Source: Fasciola hepatica (lineage: Eukaryota > Platyhelminthes > Trematoda > Plagiorchiida > Fasciolidae). From it: a stretch of DNA of 64,000 nt. Below are positions 1 through 62,889 of this stretch, piece by piece; positions within the stretch are counted from its first letter, which is position 1; the number at the start of each line of letters is the position of its first letter. The stretch lies in assembly GCA_948099385.1 (NCBI GenBank), contig CANUEZ040000031.1, forward strand, positions 3,713,001-3,777,000. The letters are read 5' to 3'. The position numbers and the translations under genes were made by a program. Below the pieces are notes generated by a model. It saw only the letters and a program-made list of their open reading frames with translations, was not told the origin of the DNA and searched no databases.

Positions 1-387
1 ATGAATGTTCCAACTGTTATAAAGTGTTGATTCCCAAGAGGAGATATGTCTGGCCCGCAATGCGGACGTGTAATAACAACCAGCCAGCTCCGTAGTTGAT
101 CTTCTCATCACGGAGCGTAGTTGAGGTGAACTTCTCGGCCACTAACTTACTCTCATCTCTCTCGTAAGCTTCTATTTAGACTCCATTGGCAAAAACCGTA
201 ACAGGCAAGACGAAGATGTTTGGACGGTTTTATAAACCCTTACTTCATTACATTTACCAGTTGATAAAAAGGTATCATGTGTTTTCATTAATGCTATAAA
301 AGCGTAGTTTATCATAACACTTTGGTCGACTGTCCATCAAATCTTGCACGCGACGTACAAGGCTACGCCGTACAAGGAGGATTCGGG
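1..387. other. Unassigned sequence before the tandem duplication
   Basis: I see no plexin exon or element here apart from the possible helix-turn-helix frame that begins near 344. The motif CGTAGTTGA occurs twice in about 35 bases (near 92 and 116). This is presumably intron of the plexin gene, whose Sema exons must be further upstream. Confidence 0.4.
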
Positions 388-508
388 TGAGATCCGAGAG
401 CGCATCGTGCTAGCGTTTCAATTCGGACGAAATTGGCTGCGTGTAGCTCACGCTACGCGAGTCAGGATGAAGATAGAGAATAGTTAGGTATGTGCGATAC
501 ATCATCGT
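344..508 (+). pseudogene. Possible helix-turn-helix transposase N-terminus, broken
   Basis: One frame reads TPYKEDSGEIRERIVLAFQF followed by GRNWLRVAHATRVRMKI before a stop. The pattern E-x-R-x-RIV-x-AF-x-x-G-x-x-W-x-x-VA with a second short helix resembles the N-terminal helix-turn-helix of IS630/Tc1-related and other DDE transposases. Nothing transposase-like follows. The left border of the tandem duplication cuts this frame just before EIRERIV, so the second copy (from 3362) has only the right part. Similarity is by eye over about 40 residues and could be chance. Confidence 0.25.
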
Positions 509-3360
509 TGTTCAGTTTTTGCGCGTTCGTCTCATTATAACAGGAAAATTCCCCTGCTTTCAAAATTTTCAACACTGATGTATGCTATAAATGAAAATCA
601 TGGGCCAATTTCCTTATACTTTCGCGTCCGCAATCTGATACTTGTCGGTAGGATGTCCTCGTAACGGAGCTCGGGGGTCAACCGCATTCGACGTCAGCTT
701 CGTTTGCGCACATTATCTGATCTCACCAACGCCGCCCACACGCGTTATGCAACCAAATTAATTGAAAAATAACTCAGGCGTGGATATCTATGCTCCACGC
801 GAAAGTCAAATCAACCTGAGCGACATTTCAACAATGTGGTTACGTCATTTTCGCGACCTGTGCGTGCGTATGCGTATGTATAAGAGAGGAATCCTTCAGT
901 CAACCATTTGATCGCAGCGTCGGAAGCACACACCGACAGAGTGGAGAGCAAAGTTGAATGATAAACAAGGGGATTGGCAGTTAAGTGAGACAGGTGGGAA
1001 GGAATGACCAATCACGATCAGTAGTCGGCGACAGTATGAAACGTCAGTTCAAGGCATGGGACACAAGAGTGGGAAGGAGGGTAGAGAAGAGAGAAAATGG
1101 CGCTGATAAACGAACAACACAAAGGTTCGTTGAACAGACGGCCGCAGGTATGATCATCATTAAGAATGCATTAACATTAAACGGTATAAAAACAATGGGG
1201 ATGGTATTGCGATACGATCAGTTTGATTGAACAAAAACGAACCGGGAAACCAGTTGACCAATGAACGGGAGGACAGCAAGACCAATGGGTGCGCAGTGGT
1301 GGGTTGGAAACCGAAGGTTATTCGAAAGCAACGTGGCAATATAAGACCAACAGTGGGTCAAACATATGAAGGGGTAAAAGGTAGGTAGCATTCATCTTTG
1401 CTGTCATCGAAAGAAAGTTAGAAAATGTGTGACACAGTTGGAGTGGATAATCAAATAAGCGTGCGATCTACTTGATCCAGGTTACGGAGTCAAAAGCAAC
1501 CGCAATCGCGGGTAACAACATTGGAGATGGTCTCCAGGGCTGGGCAGAAATGTACATATGGAGCAGTGGCAGTCAACCGAAATTTGGTTCAGTGTGGGAA
1601 TTTCAACAAGTAAATTGGGAATCAGATGCGAATGCTATCAGCCAAGTTCTACAAATAGTCATATACGGAAACTCCGTACTAACAGGTTCGAGATTTTACC
1701 TTTTTCATACGAGTTCACGAAACCGTGTGTTGGAAACTGATTGTGAAAGTGGTTCGTACCACGTAGTGTTCTAATCAGCTATCGGGTCTGAAATTTTCAG
1801 GTAATTTTTCTTAAGACGTCTAACATACCCGTAATATTCATTTCGACTAGTTAGGTTCATAATGCGCCTAAGTCTGTCTAATATCGCACTCGAGGAAAGT
1901 ATTAGTTTGCAAAATGTTCCCAAAATTTGTGAAACCCAATTCCAAAGCCATATTTTTGTTGTTTTCCATCTTGAATATTTGCACTCTCAAAAACTTGCAG
2001 TTTGAATTACTATGGGAATTAGTCTCAAAGTCTCGCACTCAATTGGTCAGATTAAGTCCTCCATGTGATCAACAAAAAAGTCTGTTGGCTTTCATTCACG
2101 ATATGAAAATATTCCGAGTTTACAAATCGAGGTGTTGGTTCGAATTCTCAGGTGGTTTCTAAACCAGCTGCAACGCAAAACTGGGGTGCGAAACATTTGG
2201 GCCATTCCCGGACAATCGTGCAGAACGTGATCACACGTGAGACTAATTCAGCATGATCTCTGTATTGGCAATATTAATTTGATACAATATAAATGGTGTT
2301 ACTTTTCAGTGATTTTTGAGGATGCGCGATAAACGGGGAAATTCCCATGGTGGAAAATGTGATCTATATAAAGGTCATAAACTGTGCTGTCCTTTCACTC
2401 AAGCCAGAATTCAAAGCTTCCAATGGTTGTTTTAGCGGAAAAGAAACCAACTTTAGCTTCTGTCACACTTGGTAGGGTTGGTTGTCTGCATTTTTGAATT
2501 GATGTAATAGTGAATGAGGTGAGTCCAAGCTCACGAATAAACGGCCGCAAACGAGCAGCGGCAGTGCTCGAGGGTTTGATAAGCTCCTCGCTTGACATGT
2601 GCCGCTTCTCAGAACGATTGTGGCGTACGTCTAAGGAAAGCATTGCGAATTTGACTCACCACAGCTCGTGCTGTACACCCGTCAAGGTGATTCAGTGGAG
2701 GCGTATGAACCATTACCAACCACCGGTTCATCTGGAACATCCATGCTGCGTTCCGGATCGTACCTGGTTGTACAAAGGTTGGATGAGGTTCCATTATTCA
2801 TCCTCTTACTCTGAATCGAGTAGTAAAACAAGCCGCTACATCTCGAATGATTCACGTGGATTCCACATGTCTAACGGTACGCAGCTCATCTTTCATTCAC
2901 CCCTACTTATCCTTCCTCTTTATAGAATACCGAATAAAACTTCAACAACAAAAAATTACAAAATCCGTGCAACAAAATACCCCAAAAAAGTCCATTTTCA
3001 TTCACGTTTCCCTCTATGGTACTTTTTCTGTATTTTTGGTGTTCGTAATTAGTCCAGCTCAAGACCCAGCGCATTATAAATAATAATGTATGCGGTTCTC
3101 CTCACACAAAACTTAATTCCTATGATCACCTTTTGTGACTGCGTTCAAATTAGGGGTTTTCATTCCCATCTGCACGAGGCCAGGACTAGTCTCAAGCTAA
3201 TGGGATGTATCCTTAAATGACTGACAAATAGATGAAACGAAAAGGAGATAGGATGTTTCAACTCAATTTCCATATTGTCCCTAAAAGTACCACGAGTTTA
3301 CTATCAGAACTATATTGTCATATTGGAAAAACACTCAACCAATGTAATGTAGCAGTTTTT
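388..3360. repeat. 2,973-bp tandem repeat unit, copy 1
   Basis: The sequence from TGAGATCCGAGAGCG at 388 to GCAGTTTTT at 3360 recurs immediately downstream. The period is exactly 2,973 bases. I noticed only two base differences between copies: A at 618 versus G at 3591, and C at 3170 versus A at 6143. The trinucleotide TGA is present at all three borders (388, 3361, 6334). No open frame inside the unit resembles a known protein over a useful length, the frames overlap on both strands, and there are no terminal inverted repeats. The unit looks like non-coding intronic DNA copied once in tandem. A collapsed or duplicated assembly join is the main alternative. Confidence 0.97.
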
Positions 3361-6333
3361 TGAGATCCGAGAGCGCATCGTGCTAGCGTTTCAATTCGGA
3401 CGAAATTGGCTGCGTGTAGCTCACGCTACGCGAGTCAGGATGAAGATAGAGAATAGTTAGGTATGTGCGATACATCATCGTTGTTCAGTTTTTGCGCGTT
3501 CGTCTCATTATAACAGGAAAATTCCCCTGCTTTCAAAATTTTCAACACTGATGTATGCTATAAATGAAAATCATGGGCCAATTTCCTTATGCTTTCGCGT
3601 CCGCAATCTGATACTTGTCGGTAGGATGTCCTCGTAACGGAGCTCGGGGGTCAACCGCATTCGACGTCAGCTTCGTTTGCGCACATTATCTGATCTCACC
3701 AACGCCGCCCACACGCGTTATGCAACCAAATTAATTGAAAAATAACTCAGGCGTGGATATCTATGCTCCACGCGAAAGTCAAATCAACCTGAGCGACATT
3801 TCAACAATGTGGTTACGTCATTTTCGCGACCTGTGCGTGCGTATGCGTATGTATAAGAGAGGAATCCTTCAGTCAACCATTTGATCGCAGCGTCGGAAGC
3901 ACACACCGACAGAGTGGAGAGCAAAGTTGAATGATAAACAAGGGGATTGGCAGTTAAGTGAGACAGGTGGGAAGGAATGACCAATCACGATCAGTAGTCG
4001 GCGACAGTATGAAACGTCAGTTCAAGGCATGGGACACAAGAGTGGGAAGGAGGGTAGAGAAGAGAGAAAATGGCGCTGATAAACGAACAACACAAAGGTT
4101 CGTTGAACAGACGGCCGCAGGTATGATCATCATTAAGAATGCATTAACATTAAACGGTATAAAAACAATGGGGATGGTATTGCGATACGATCAGTTTGAT
4201 TGAACAAAAACGAACCGGGAAACCAGTTGACCAATGAACGGGAGGACAGCAAGACCAATGGGTGCGCAGTGGTGGGTTGGAAACCGAAGGTTATTCGAAA
4301 GCAACGTGGCAATATAAGACCAACAGTGGGTCAAACATATGAAGGGGTAAAAGGTAGGTAGCATTCATCTTTGCTGTCATCGAAAGAAAGTTAGAAAATG
4401 TGTGACACAGTTGGAGTGGATAATCAAATAAGCGTGCGATCTACTTGATCCAGGTTACGGAGTCAAAAGCAACCGCAATCGCGGGTAACAACATTGGAGA
4501 TGGTCTCCAGGGCTGGGCAGAAATGTACATATGGAGCAGTGGCAGTCAACCGAAATTTGGTTCAGTGTGGGAATTTCAACAAGTAAATTGGGAATCAGAT
4601 GCGAATGCTATCAGCCAAGTTCTACAAATAGTCATATACGGAAACTCCGTACTAACAGGTTCGAGATTTTACCTTTTTCATACGAGTTCACGAAACCGTG
4701 TGTTGGAAACTGATTGTGAAAGTGGTTCGTACCACGTAGTGTTCTAATCAGCTATCGGGTCTGAAATTTTCAGGTAATTTTTCTTAAGACGTCTAACATA
4801 CCCGTAATATTCATTTCGACTAGTTAGGTTCATAATGCGCCTAAGTCTGTCTAATATCGCACTCGAGGAAAGTATTAGTTTGCAAAATGTTCCCAAAATT
4901 TGTGAAACCCAATTCCAAAGCCATATTTTTGTTGTTTTCCATCTTGAATATTTGCACTCTCAAAAACTTGCAGTTTGAATTACTATGGGAATTAGTCTCA
5001 AAGTCTCGCACTCAATTGGTCAGATTAAGTCCTCCATGTGATCAACAAAAAAGTCTGTTGGCTTTCATTCACGATATGAAAATATTCCGAGTTTACAAAT
5101 CGAGGTGTTGGTTCGAATTCTCAGGTGGTTTCTAAACCAGCTGCAACGCAAAACTGGGGTGCGAAACATTTGGGCCATTCCCGGACAATCGTGCAGAACG
5201 TGATCACACGTGAGACTAATTCAGCATGATCTCTGTATTGGCAATATTAATTTGATACAATATAAATGGTGTTACTTTTCAGTGATTTTTGAGGATGCGC
5301 GATAAACGGGGAAATTCCCATGGTGGAAAATGTGATCTATATAAAGGTCATAAACTGTGCTGTCCTTTCACTCAAGCCAGAATTCAAAGCTTCCAATGGT
5401 TGTTTTAGCGGAAAAGAAACCAACTTTAGCTTCTGTCACACTTGGTAGGGTTGGTTGTCTGCATTTTTGAATTGATGTAATAGTGAATGAGGTGAGTCCA
5501 AGCTCACGAATAAACGGCCGCAAACGAGCAGCGGCAGTGCTCGAGGGTTTGATAAGCTCCTCGCTTGACATGTGCCGCTTCTCAGAACGATTGTGGCGTA
5601 CGTCTAAGGAAAGCATTGCGAATTTGACTCACCACAGCTCGTGCTGTACACCCGTCAAGGTGATTCAGTGGAGGCGTATGAACCATTACCAACCACCGGT
5701 TCATCTGGAACATCCATGCTGCGTTCCGGATCGTACCTGGTTGTACAAAGGTTGGATGAGGTTCCATTATTCATCCTCTTACTCTGAATCGAGTAGTAAA
5801 ACAAGCCGCTACATCTCGAATGATTCACGTGGATTCCACATGTCTAACGGTACGCAGCTCATCTTTCATTCACCCCTACTTATCCTTCCTCTTTATAGAA
5901 TACCGAATAAAACTTCAACAACAAAAAATTACAAAATCCGTGCAACAAAATACCCCAAAAAAGTCCATTTTCATTCACGTTTCCCTCTATGGTACTTTTT
6001 CTGTATTTTTGGTGTTCGTAATTAGTCCAGCTCAAGACCCAGCGCATTATAAATAATAATGTATGCGGTTCTCCTCACACAAAACTTAATTCCTATGATC
6101 ACCTTTTGTGACTGCGTTCAAATTAGGGGTTTTCATTCCCATATGCACGAGGCCAGGACTAGTCTCAAGCTAATGGGATGTATCCTTAAATGACTGACAA
6201 ATAGATGAAACGAAAAGGAGATAGGATGTTTCAACTCAATTTCCATATTGTCCCTAAAAGTACCACGAGTTTACTATCAGAACTATATTGTCATATTGGA
6301 AAAACACTCAACCAATGTAATGTAGCAGTTTTT
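3361..6333. repeat. 2,973-bp tandem repeat unit, copy 2
   Basis: This is the second head-to-tail copy of the unit at 388-3360, with all frames identical and two substitutions noticed in total. After the copy ends, TGA and then unrelated sequence (AGTAGCATTGCCCG) follow. The shared TGA at the three borders is the kind of microhomology left by a simple duplication by template switching or end joining. Confidence 0.97.
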
Positions 6334-7641
6334 TGAAGTAGCATTGCCCGAAGGGTACGATATGTGTTAAAGACTTCAGTATATTCTTTTTTATCACGTC
6401 AGGTGTTGACAGACCGTCGAATTTTTTTTTTTGAAGGAGTCCTGTACAGACATAGTTGGATGATAAATATTGACGTGATCCAAATGATACTCATTGTCTA
6501 CCTAATGTGGGCCTCAAACCCAAACGGTGGATGCCTCGTACGGTTGAGCGTCTTTTTTGTTCTACCTGCAGAACTGAGTGTTTTGATCCTTCTCGCTAGC
6601 CCCGGTAAGAAGACTCCTCTGCCTTCGGACCATCTCGTTCTTTTAACCCCAGACAGAGAGTCATTATAAGATGGGTGGTGATCATAACCAAGACTTTGCA
6701 CAAAGACGTATTAGTTCACTTGTTGTGCATAGACGGCTCTTCTGACTGACTAATCTGGTTGTGACCCGATTGGCTGATTCGGCTCCGGTTGGTCCAGAGA
6801 ACTATTAACCGCTGTCCTAAACATTGTCCTCTATTCTGGACGGATGAAGACGTGCTATCTGCTAACCAAACCGGGCCGTTTACAGGGGATGTCTGCCAAT
6901 ACCCTCACACTGAACACTTTCACTTTCGGACCACCCTAACACTTGTCCAAACGTCTTTATGTTACATACTTTTGTATGAGTGCAGTAAAAAGGACATGCC
7001 TCGTAGCCTAGGAGACCTCATGTACTGTATATTAAGGATAACCGACTCTTCGAATGGTGAACCACCACATAAGGTTCCAATAGGTCTGGCGTGATAGCAA
7101 GCCGCGCAACAACGAATTGCTTTCAACCACCATAATAAATTGCTCTTAGGTAATAAGCTGATGGATTGATGGTTGAGACGTGGAAATCCTACTGTCAGAT
7201 TACAAGTTTATGGTGACGAATATTATGTATTAGTGAAATTTGGGCTGGTAAACTGTATGACCTATTCGTAAAATATCCAAAGCCCCCGATGTAGCCTTTC
7301 ATCTCAGCTGGTGGAATACACGCGGTGCTGCAGAGCGCGGGTAACATCTGCGCGTGAATATGAACAGATCTCAACCAGGCCGACGGCTTGACGTTCATTA
7401 TCTTTCCGGTGTTTTACCTGCTTCTGGTGGTTTATAATTTGTCAGAATGACCAGTTTGATTATCTCTTCTATGAACTTGAGCAATATCTCAAACAATGTG
7501 ATGGTAAACCATCGAAAATATCCACAGATCGTCAGTGAGGACACTTGAAAACACAGTGGTCATTGGCGGGATCTACACTATCGGCTGTCCCGTTTTTGCT
7601 GTCACTGCACGTTTTTTCCTATTGTCCTTTATGCATTCCAG
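6334..7641. other. Presumed plexin intron, no recognised gene
   Basis: This stretch lies between the tandem duplication and the PSI exon. It has scattered open frames up to 101 codons on both strands with no recognisable family. The segment about 6950-7120 resembles, in reverse, a dispersed repeat seen elsewhere in the window. Confidence 0.5.
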
Positions 7642-58329
<50,688 letters not shown>

Positions 58330-58779
58330 GTACGTTTGTGTGTCTACTGTGCCTGCGTTTGTGTTCCTATGAGACCTGTTAATGATAGATATGATGGTGG
58401 ACGGTTCAGCTTGATGCCTGTAGTAAGAGAGTCAGTTTGGTCACCATGAACGCCACCGAATCACGATATGCAATCTATGGCTATGTCCAGTTTGATTTGG
58501 TTTAAACAACCAGTAGCTTCGTACCCAAGCAAGGCGGTTTGATTGTCTGACTCATCACAGGAAATTATCATACCACTGACTGTCATCACTAGCTAATAAT
58601 TCACTTTACAAGACTGTTTCATTTGTATTATTCATCATCTTCCTCAAAATTCACGGTGATCGGGTAGCACCCTGTTGCAATTTCGACTGCTATGCCTTGA
58701 TCAGAATGAGTAAAAATAAGAACAATGTGGACGTACGGTCAGAGACACGCTATGCACACGCAAACAGCGGCCATTGTAC

Positions 58780-59015
58780 CCGCAGCCGGCCGGTGATGGC
58801 CGAGCAATGTGCACATCGTGCTGCCACGTCCGAGTGAGCAGGTTCGGATCTCACCGGGCACACGGTCTCACTTGACGCGTTAACACGACGGACTCACTGG
58901 AGTGTATCGTTATCCCAAGTTTCCCTGTTTTGATTGGCGGGCTTCGATGAGTATAGTTTTAGTTGTGATTCTTCCACTGCACTCACATGGAATAAAGAAA
59001 GAAGCTTAGCTGCGA
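58780..59015 (+). mobile_element. tRNA-derived SINE, plus orientation
   Basis: GGTGATGGCCGAGCAATGTG (A-box region) at about 58791 and GAGCAGGTTCGGATCTCAC (B-box region) at about 58836 have tRNA-like spacing. An unrelated body follows, ending in AATAAAGAAAGAAG near 58991, a plausible A-rich tail. Orientation and sequence differ from the minus-strand SINE copies. Confidence 0.6.
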
Positions 59016-59188
59016 AATCACATCGGAAAACAGAGGTAGCTAGACATAGTAATCTCATTTGAATTGTATGGAGCGTGCATGGACGAGGAGTCCATTATAA
59101 AGACCGCTTAACACGACTGACATTCAGAACGAGGACACATGGCCCCAAGTATCGGTTTACGGTATGGGTAGTAAGGTATTGTACATAG

Positions 59189-59290
59189 ATGACAGGACAG
59201 AATTTCCCCGGAAGCACACGATCGGTTTCGCGGTTGTTGATGAGCGACAACAACCGCGAAACCAGTTGTGTGCTTCCGGGAAAATTTCGT
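59189..59290. repeat. Foldback element with 39-bp arms
   Basis: 59201-59239 and 59248-59286 are inverted copies with about four mismatches in 39 and an 8-base loop. The arms contain CGGAAGCACAC and GGTTTCGCGGTTGTTG. The left arm with its flank GACAGGAC recurs alone at 23625-23700. Confidence 0.85.
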
Positions 59291-59329
59291 ACTGCAGACC
59301 GCATGTTGAACCTGAACTCACTTTTGAAG

Positions 59330-59560
59330 TTAATTGGACTACTCGTCCTGATACGCGGATCTAGAGTTAATGACTTTCCCTCCAGGTATTTTCATGTCAT
59401 CCTGGCGGCACTCGCCTGCCGCCCGGATCATTACCACACCTGATCTGTTGGGACTTTCCGGGGTTCTCTACTTCAAACTTCAGGGTGTTGATATTTTTCG
59501 GGATCCCCTCATGATGCAGTGGGCTCTGGAGTCTATAGAGGCAATGGAATTCGTTGCCTT
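59330..59560 (+). repeat. Dispersed repeat family, copy 3
   Basis: It contains ACCACACCTGATCTGTTGGG near 59433, ACTTCAGGGT and GTGGGCTCTGGAGTC in the same order and spacing as the copies at 10830-11240 and 48090-48400. Confidence 0.45.
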
Positions 59561-59620
59561 CTCTGTGTGCGTGGTGGCGGGACGTACGGATTAAATGAAA
59601 ATTTCTATCTATGGTAGCAA

Positions 59621-59841
59621 TACAGTCTGTCGAAGAAATTCGGGATCACCTCATTTCGGTCGAAATCCTGACTAACGGCCGAATTCCAGTTTATACAACT
59701 GACACTACTCTCAGTAGCCAAAAATATACAATAGACACTTGTTTAGCGAGAGAGTAGTATCAACAGTATAAACTGGGACTCGACCGTATGTCAGGATTTC
59801 GACTGGACTGAGGTGATCTCGAATATTTTGTACAAACTGTA
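59621..59841. mobile_element. MITE of Tc1/mariner type with 74-bp inverted ends and TA target duplication
   Basis: 59623-59696 and 59766-59839 are inverted copies of about 74 bp (shared blocks GATCACCTCA, GTCGAAATCCTGAC, CAGTTTATAC). The outer ends are CAGT/ACTG, each flanked by TA (59621-59622 and 59840-59841). The total length is 217 bases with a 69-base centre that encodes nothing. CAGT ends with TA duplication are the hallmark of Tc1/mariner elements, so an autonomous relative elsewhere would have moved it. Confidence 0.85.
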
Positions 59842-60919
59842 CATTCGGCCTATTTGAAAAAGATATTTAGCGGAACTGATCAATTAGTTGGACTACAATC
59901 CAGACAATTAATCTGAACGATTGTGCTCGACATGAAATTGGGCATACTGATTTGTTGATTGCTACTAACTGAAAGATCTGATGCGGTAATATGACTGACA
60001 CGTTTTCATCTTGTTAGGTAAGCATCATCGGCTGATAAGATATTCGCTAAAAATTTCATCAGGAATGCATAAGACGTATTGGAAGCCAAATTGCTTTGCT
60101 ATGGGGCCAGTTTTATTCCCGTTTGTCCTTCACCAGTTAAGTGTGATTTCCGAATCTGATTGTTGCGTGTGGAAATTCCGTAACCAAGGAACAATCAAGG
60201 ATCACAAGCCGGCTTTGTCGAGCACTGAGATTACGAAGATCGCTTTTGCTGTTATCTTGATACGCTTCGTTTATTCGAGTAATCAGGTGAACGAGATGTT
60301 TTAAAAGTGATCTGCAGTGTCTTTCAGTATACATCAACAGGTTTTTTACGACTGGAACTTAGCGACAGCTGAGACATTGACGGTTCCAGTTTTGCAGTCC
60401 ATCGCTTTTTTCTCACAATTGATTTTTCCAGTCATTCCAACTGCTGTGGCACAAGGTTGGGGTCGTTTCACAAAGCGGATGTGACTTAATGTATGATCAT
60501 ATGACGTAACCCAAAATGTTCAGATCCGAGCAAAAACGACTTAATCCACAACGCGATAATCCCTGCTTGTGGTGGATTTTCAAAACCACTGCAGGACTGT
60601 CCATTTACCATCTACAATTTAGACAATATCTCATCGAACCAATGATTTAATATTTGTGATCATTCAAAAGCGTCTTATGTGTATCTATCTGTAGTAGCGT
60701 GAAGATAGAGTTACCGAATGCAGACTTATTCCCTACTTTCATGTTCTCAGTTCTTGATTTCCAAACGAACCCTGCCTCTTCCGAGAAGCAGCACATATTT
60801 TCTTTTAGTTGTGCAAACTATAGTTTAAGATATGAATCGTTACTAGTACTTTGGTCAGGTTCGTCCTATCTCCATTCTGTCGTGGACTGGCCCCTCTAGC
60901 TCATCTTCCAACCACTATC
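59842..60919. other. Presumed plexin intron, no recognised gene
   Basis: Frames near 60011-60304 do not continue the plexin GAP domain. I see no element. Confidence 0.4.
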
Positions 60920-62340
60920 GGTCTCAGCAAACATTTCACGCTAGTGAATCCTACATGGGGTCATGCGGAACGCATGCCTCAACCACCTTAGCCATCAGTG
61001 TTCCACCTAATGATTTGCTTCATGTGCCTAATGTTATAAGTCGAACCTCAGCATTGCTGATACACTGTTCCCACCCGACTCAGTCAATGCTACAGATAAA
61101 TCAGCGTTTGAATATGGATTATCTTCATGTATTTTCTATCCACAGTGGCCGTACTTTTGAAACACAGATGAGAACTGGCCGAACACAACACTGTCTCCCG
61201 AGGAGTTCCGCTTAGCGATCCAGGCAATACTTCTTAGTCTGAATCAATAAGTCTTTCGCTTTTCGTCAACCAGTCGTTCTAATCAGACGGAAAAAATTTC
61301 GGCTGTTGCCAGTCTTCGTAGACTTCTCCATTTATTTACACTTCGCAGTCCGCCACAGCTCGCTGTTGTTTCTCAGACTCCGAATCAGTTGGCGTCTAAG
61401 GCTTTTTCGTGCATCATTATATCTGGAATCCGGAGGAATCGATCTGCGGACATCTAACAGTGGAACCGAGTATGCCTATATCCACCGTTTTTGTGTCTGT
61501 TTGTCTGCTTCTGATTATTTGGGCAACACAAACAGTTCAGCAGCCCGGTTAATATGGACCTTTCGTTCATCTGGTTCCTGGGCATCTGACAGCATCGATT
61601 ACCTGGTGGACAATTCTGTTTCGAAAACATATCAAAAGTAATCGTCCAGTAACAGCTGCAAAGCACGGTTGACTTCGGTGTTAGTTCATCCACCAGCGAG
61701 ATGCAGACAAAATGCCCGAACCAGAGCGTCAACCGAGTCGACAGACTTGAACCAGAATGATTGAAAGTTTAGAATCAATCCTCACCAAGCAGTAACTGAC
61801 AATAATGTGTTTGTTGTTATGGTGCACGTAGGCACCAGGTTAGTCGGTTCCACTCTGTGGCCAGAACATGGTGAGATTAGTCGATCACAATTATCAGTTC
61901 GTTAGCCTAGAACGGCAAATGGGCTTCTGATATCCCTATCCATTGAAGTCGTCCGCAACGACCAGTATGTTGACAGAGCACACGCTGCTGGGCAGTTGAG
62001 ATAAATCCTGGTAGAAATTGTTTTTAGCCTTACCAGAGGTGCAGTCTGACGAGCAAGCATCCCCGCTTCAATCCAGCGGAACTGCGCACAAACAGTTGCT
62101 GAGTGTGATTCAGTCAATACATGCACACTCAGCTTTCATGCTCAAAACACTGCCGACGCCGGTCTTACCACAAGTACTAGATGTTGAATCGCGCGACACG
62201 CTAAGAAGGAAGCGAGCGGCTTCAGTACAATCACGGAGGATAAGATTGAACATGATACAGGTCTTACGTTCGTGCAACCGAAAATGTCTCGTGCACGTAA
62301 GCATCTATAAAAAGGATGATTTGATTTAGTAATACTTCGT
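60920..62340 (-). mobile_element. RTE-type LINE relic lacking the reverse-transcriptase core
   Basis: The minus strand has an endonuclease start near 62300-62110 (STCGKTGVGSVLSMKAE, the QAGVGxxLSxKxE block) and a degenerate ADDFNG-like stretch near 61950. The linker follows at about 61500-61270, whose antisense reading LESGGIDLRTSNSGTEYAYI is shared with 63675-63890. A reverse-transcriptase C-terminal piece lies at about 61150-60960, aligning with 33560-33740. The core with the catalytic box is absent between 61270 and 61210, so this is an internal deletion or two fragments side by side. Confidence 0.68.
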
Positions 62341-62889
62341 GTTATACAAAGTGATCAACGAGGTCCGCTAGTCTGTGATTCAGTCAGCACACACCACGCT
62401 AAAAGTCATGGAGAAGTTCCTTGTAGAGGTAATAATAGATCAAACAATGATTCCCGCAGGAATGACTTCATATCCACAGAATCTTGATATTACAATAAAC
62501 AAACCTTTCAGAAGGCATTTTCGCGTAGAAATCAATAACTACATTAAAATAGAATGCAGAGAAATCAGGATGGAAAATTTGTGAAACCTAGTTTGGGTGA
62601 AGAATTCATGGGATAAAATCACTGACAACTGCGTTACCAATGCACTACGAGTAGGCTACATGAACGATGGATGCTCATTTAAGCAAAGCTTTATTGCTCG
62701 ATATATTAGTCTAGGGTGAATGATTCTACAGAAAATTGAGTCGCAATAAATCCAGACTGGAACTTGGAATGTGGAAATTCATTACGTTATTCTTAAGATA
62801 AATATTGACTGTATTATTTAGAGAAACGTGGAATTTTGTCGATCAGTAGATGTTGATTTTAATAACCTAAGCAACAAGACAACTTCCGA
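62341..62889. other. Intron sequence between RTE relics
   Basis: AT-rich, with no assignable gene or element. Confidence 0.35.

Noticed and set aside
2510..3052. 180-codon open frame in each copy of the tandem unit
   Set aside because: It overlaps antisense frames, has mixed composition, no family signature and no splice or promoter context. Identity between copies reflects the recent duplication rather than selection.
60011..60304. 97-codon frame as the next plexin exon
   Set aside because: It lacks the expected GAP sequence (leucine-rich helix then LRRTE) and has no suitable phase-2 acceptor.
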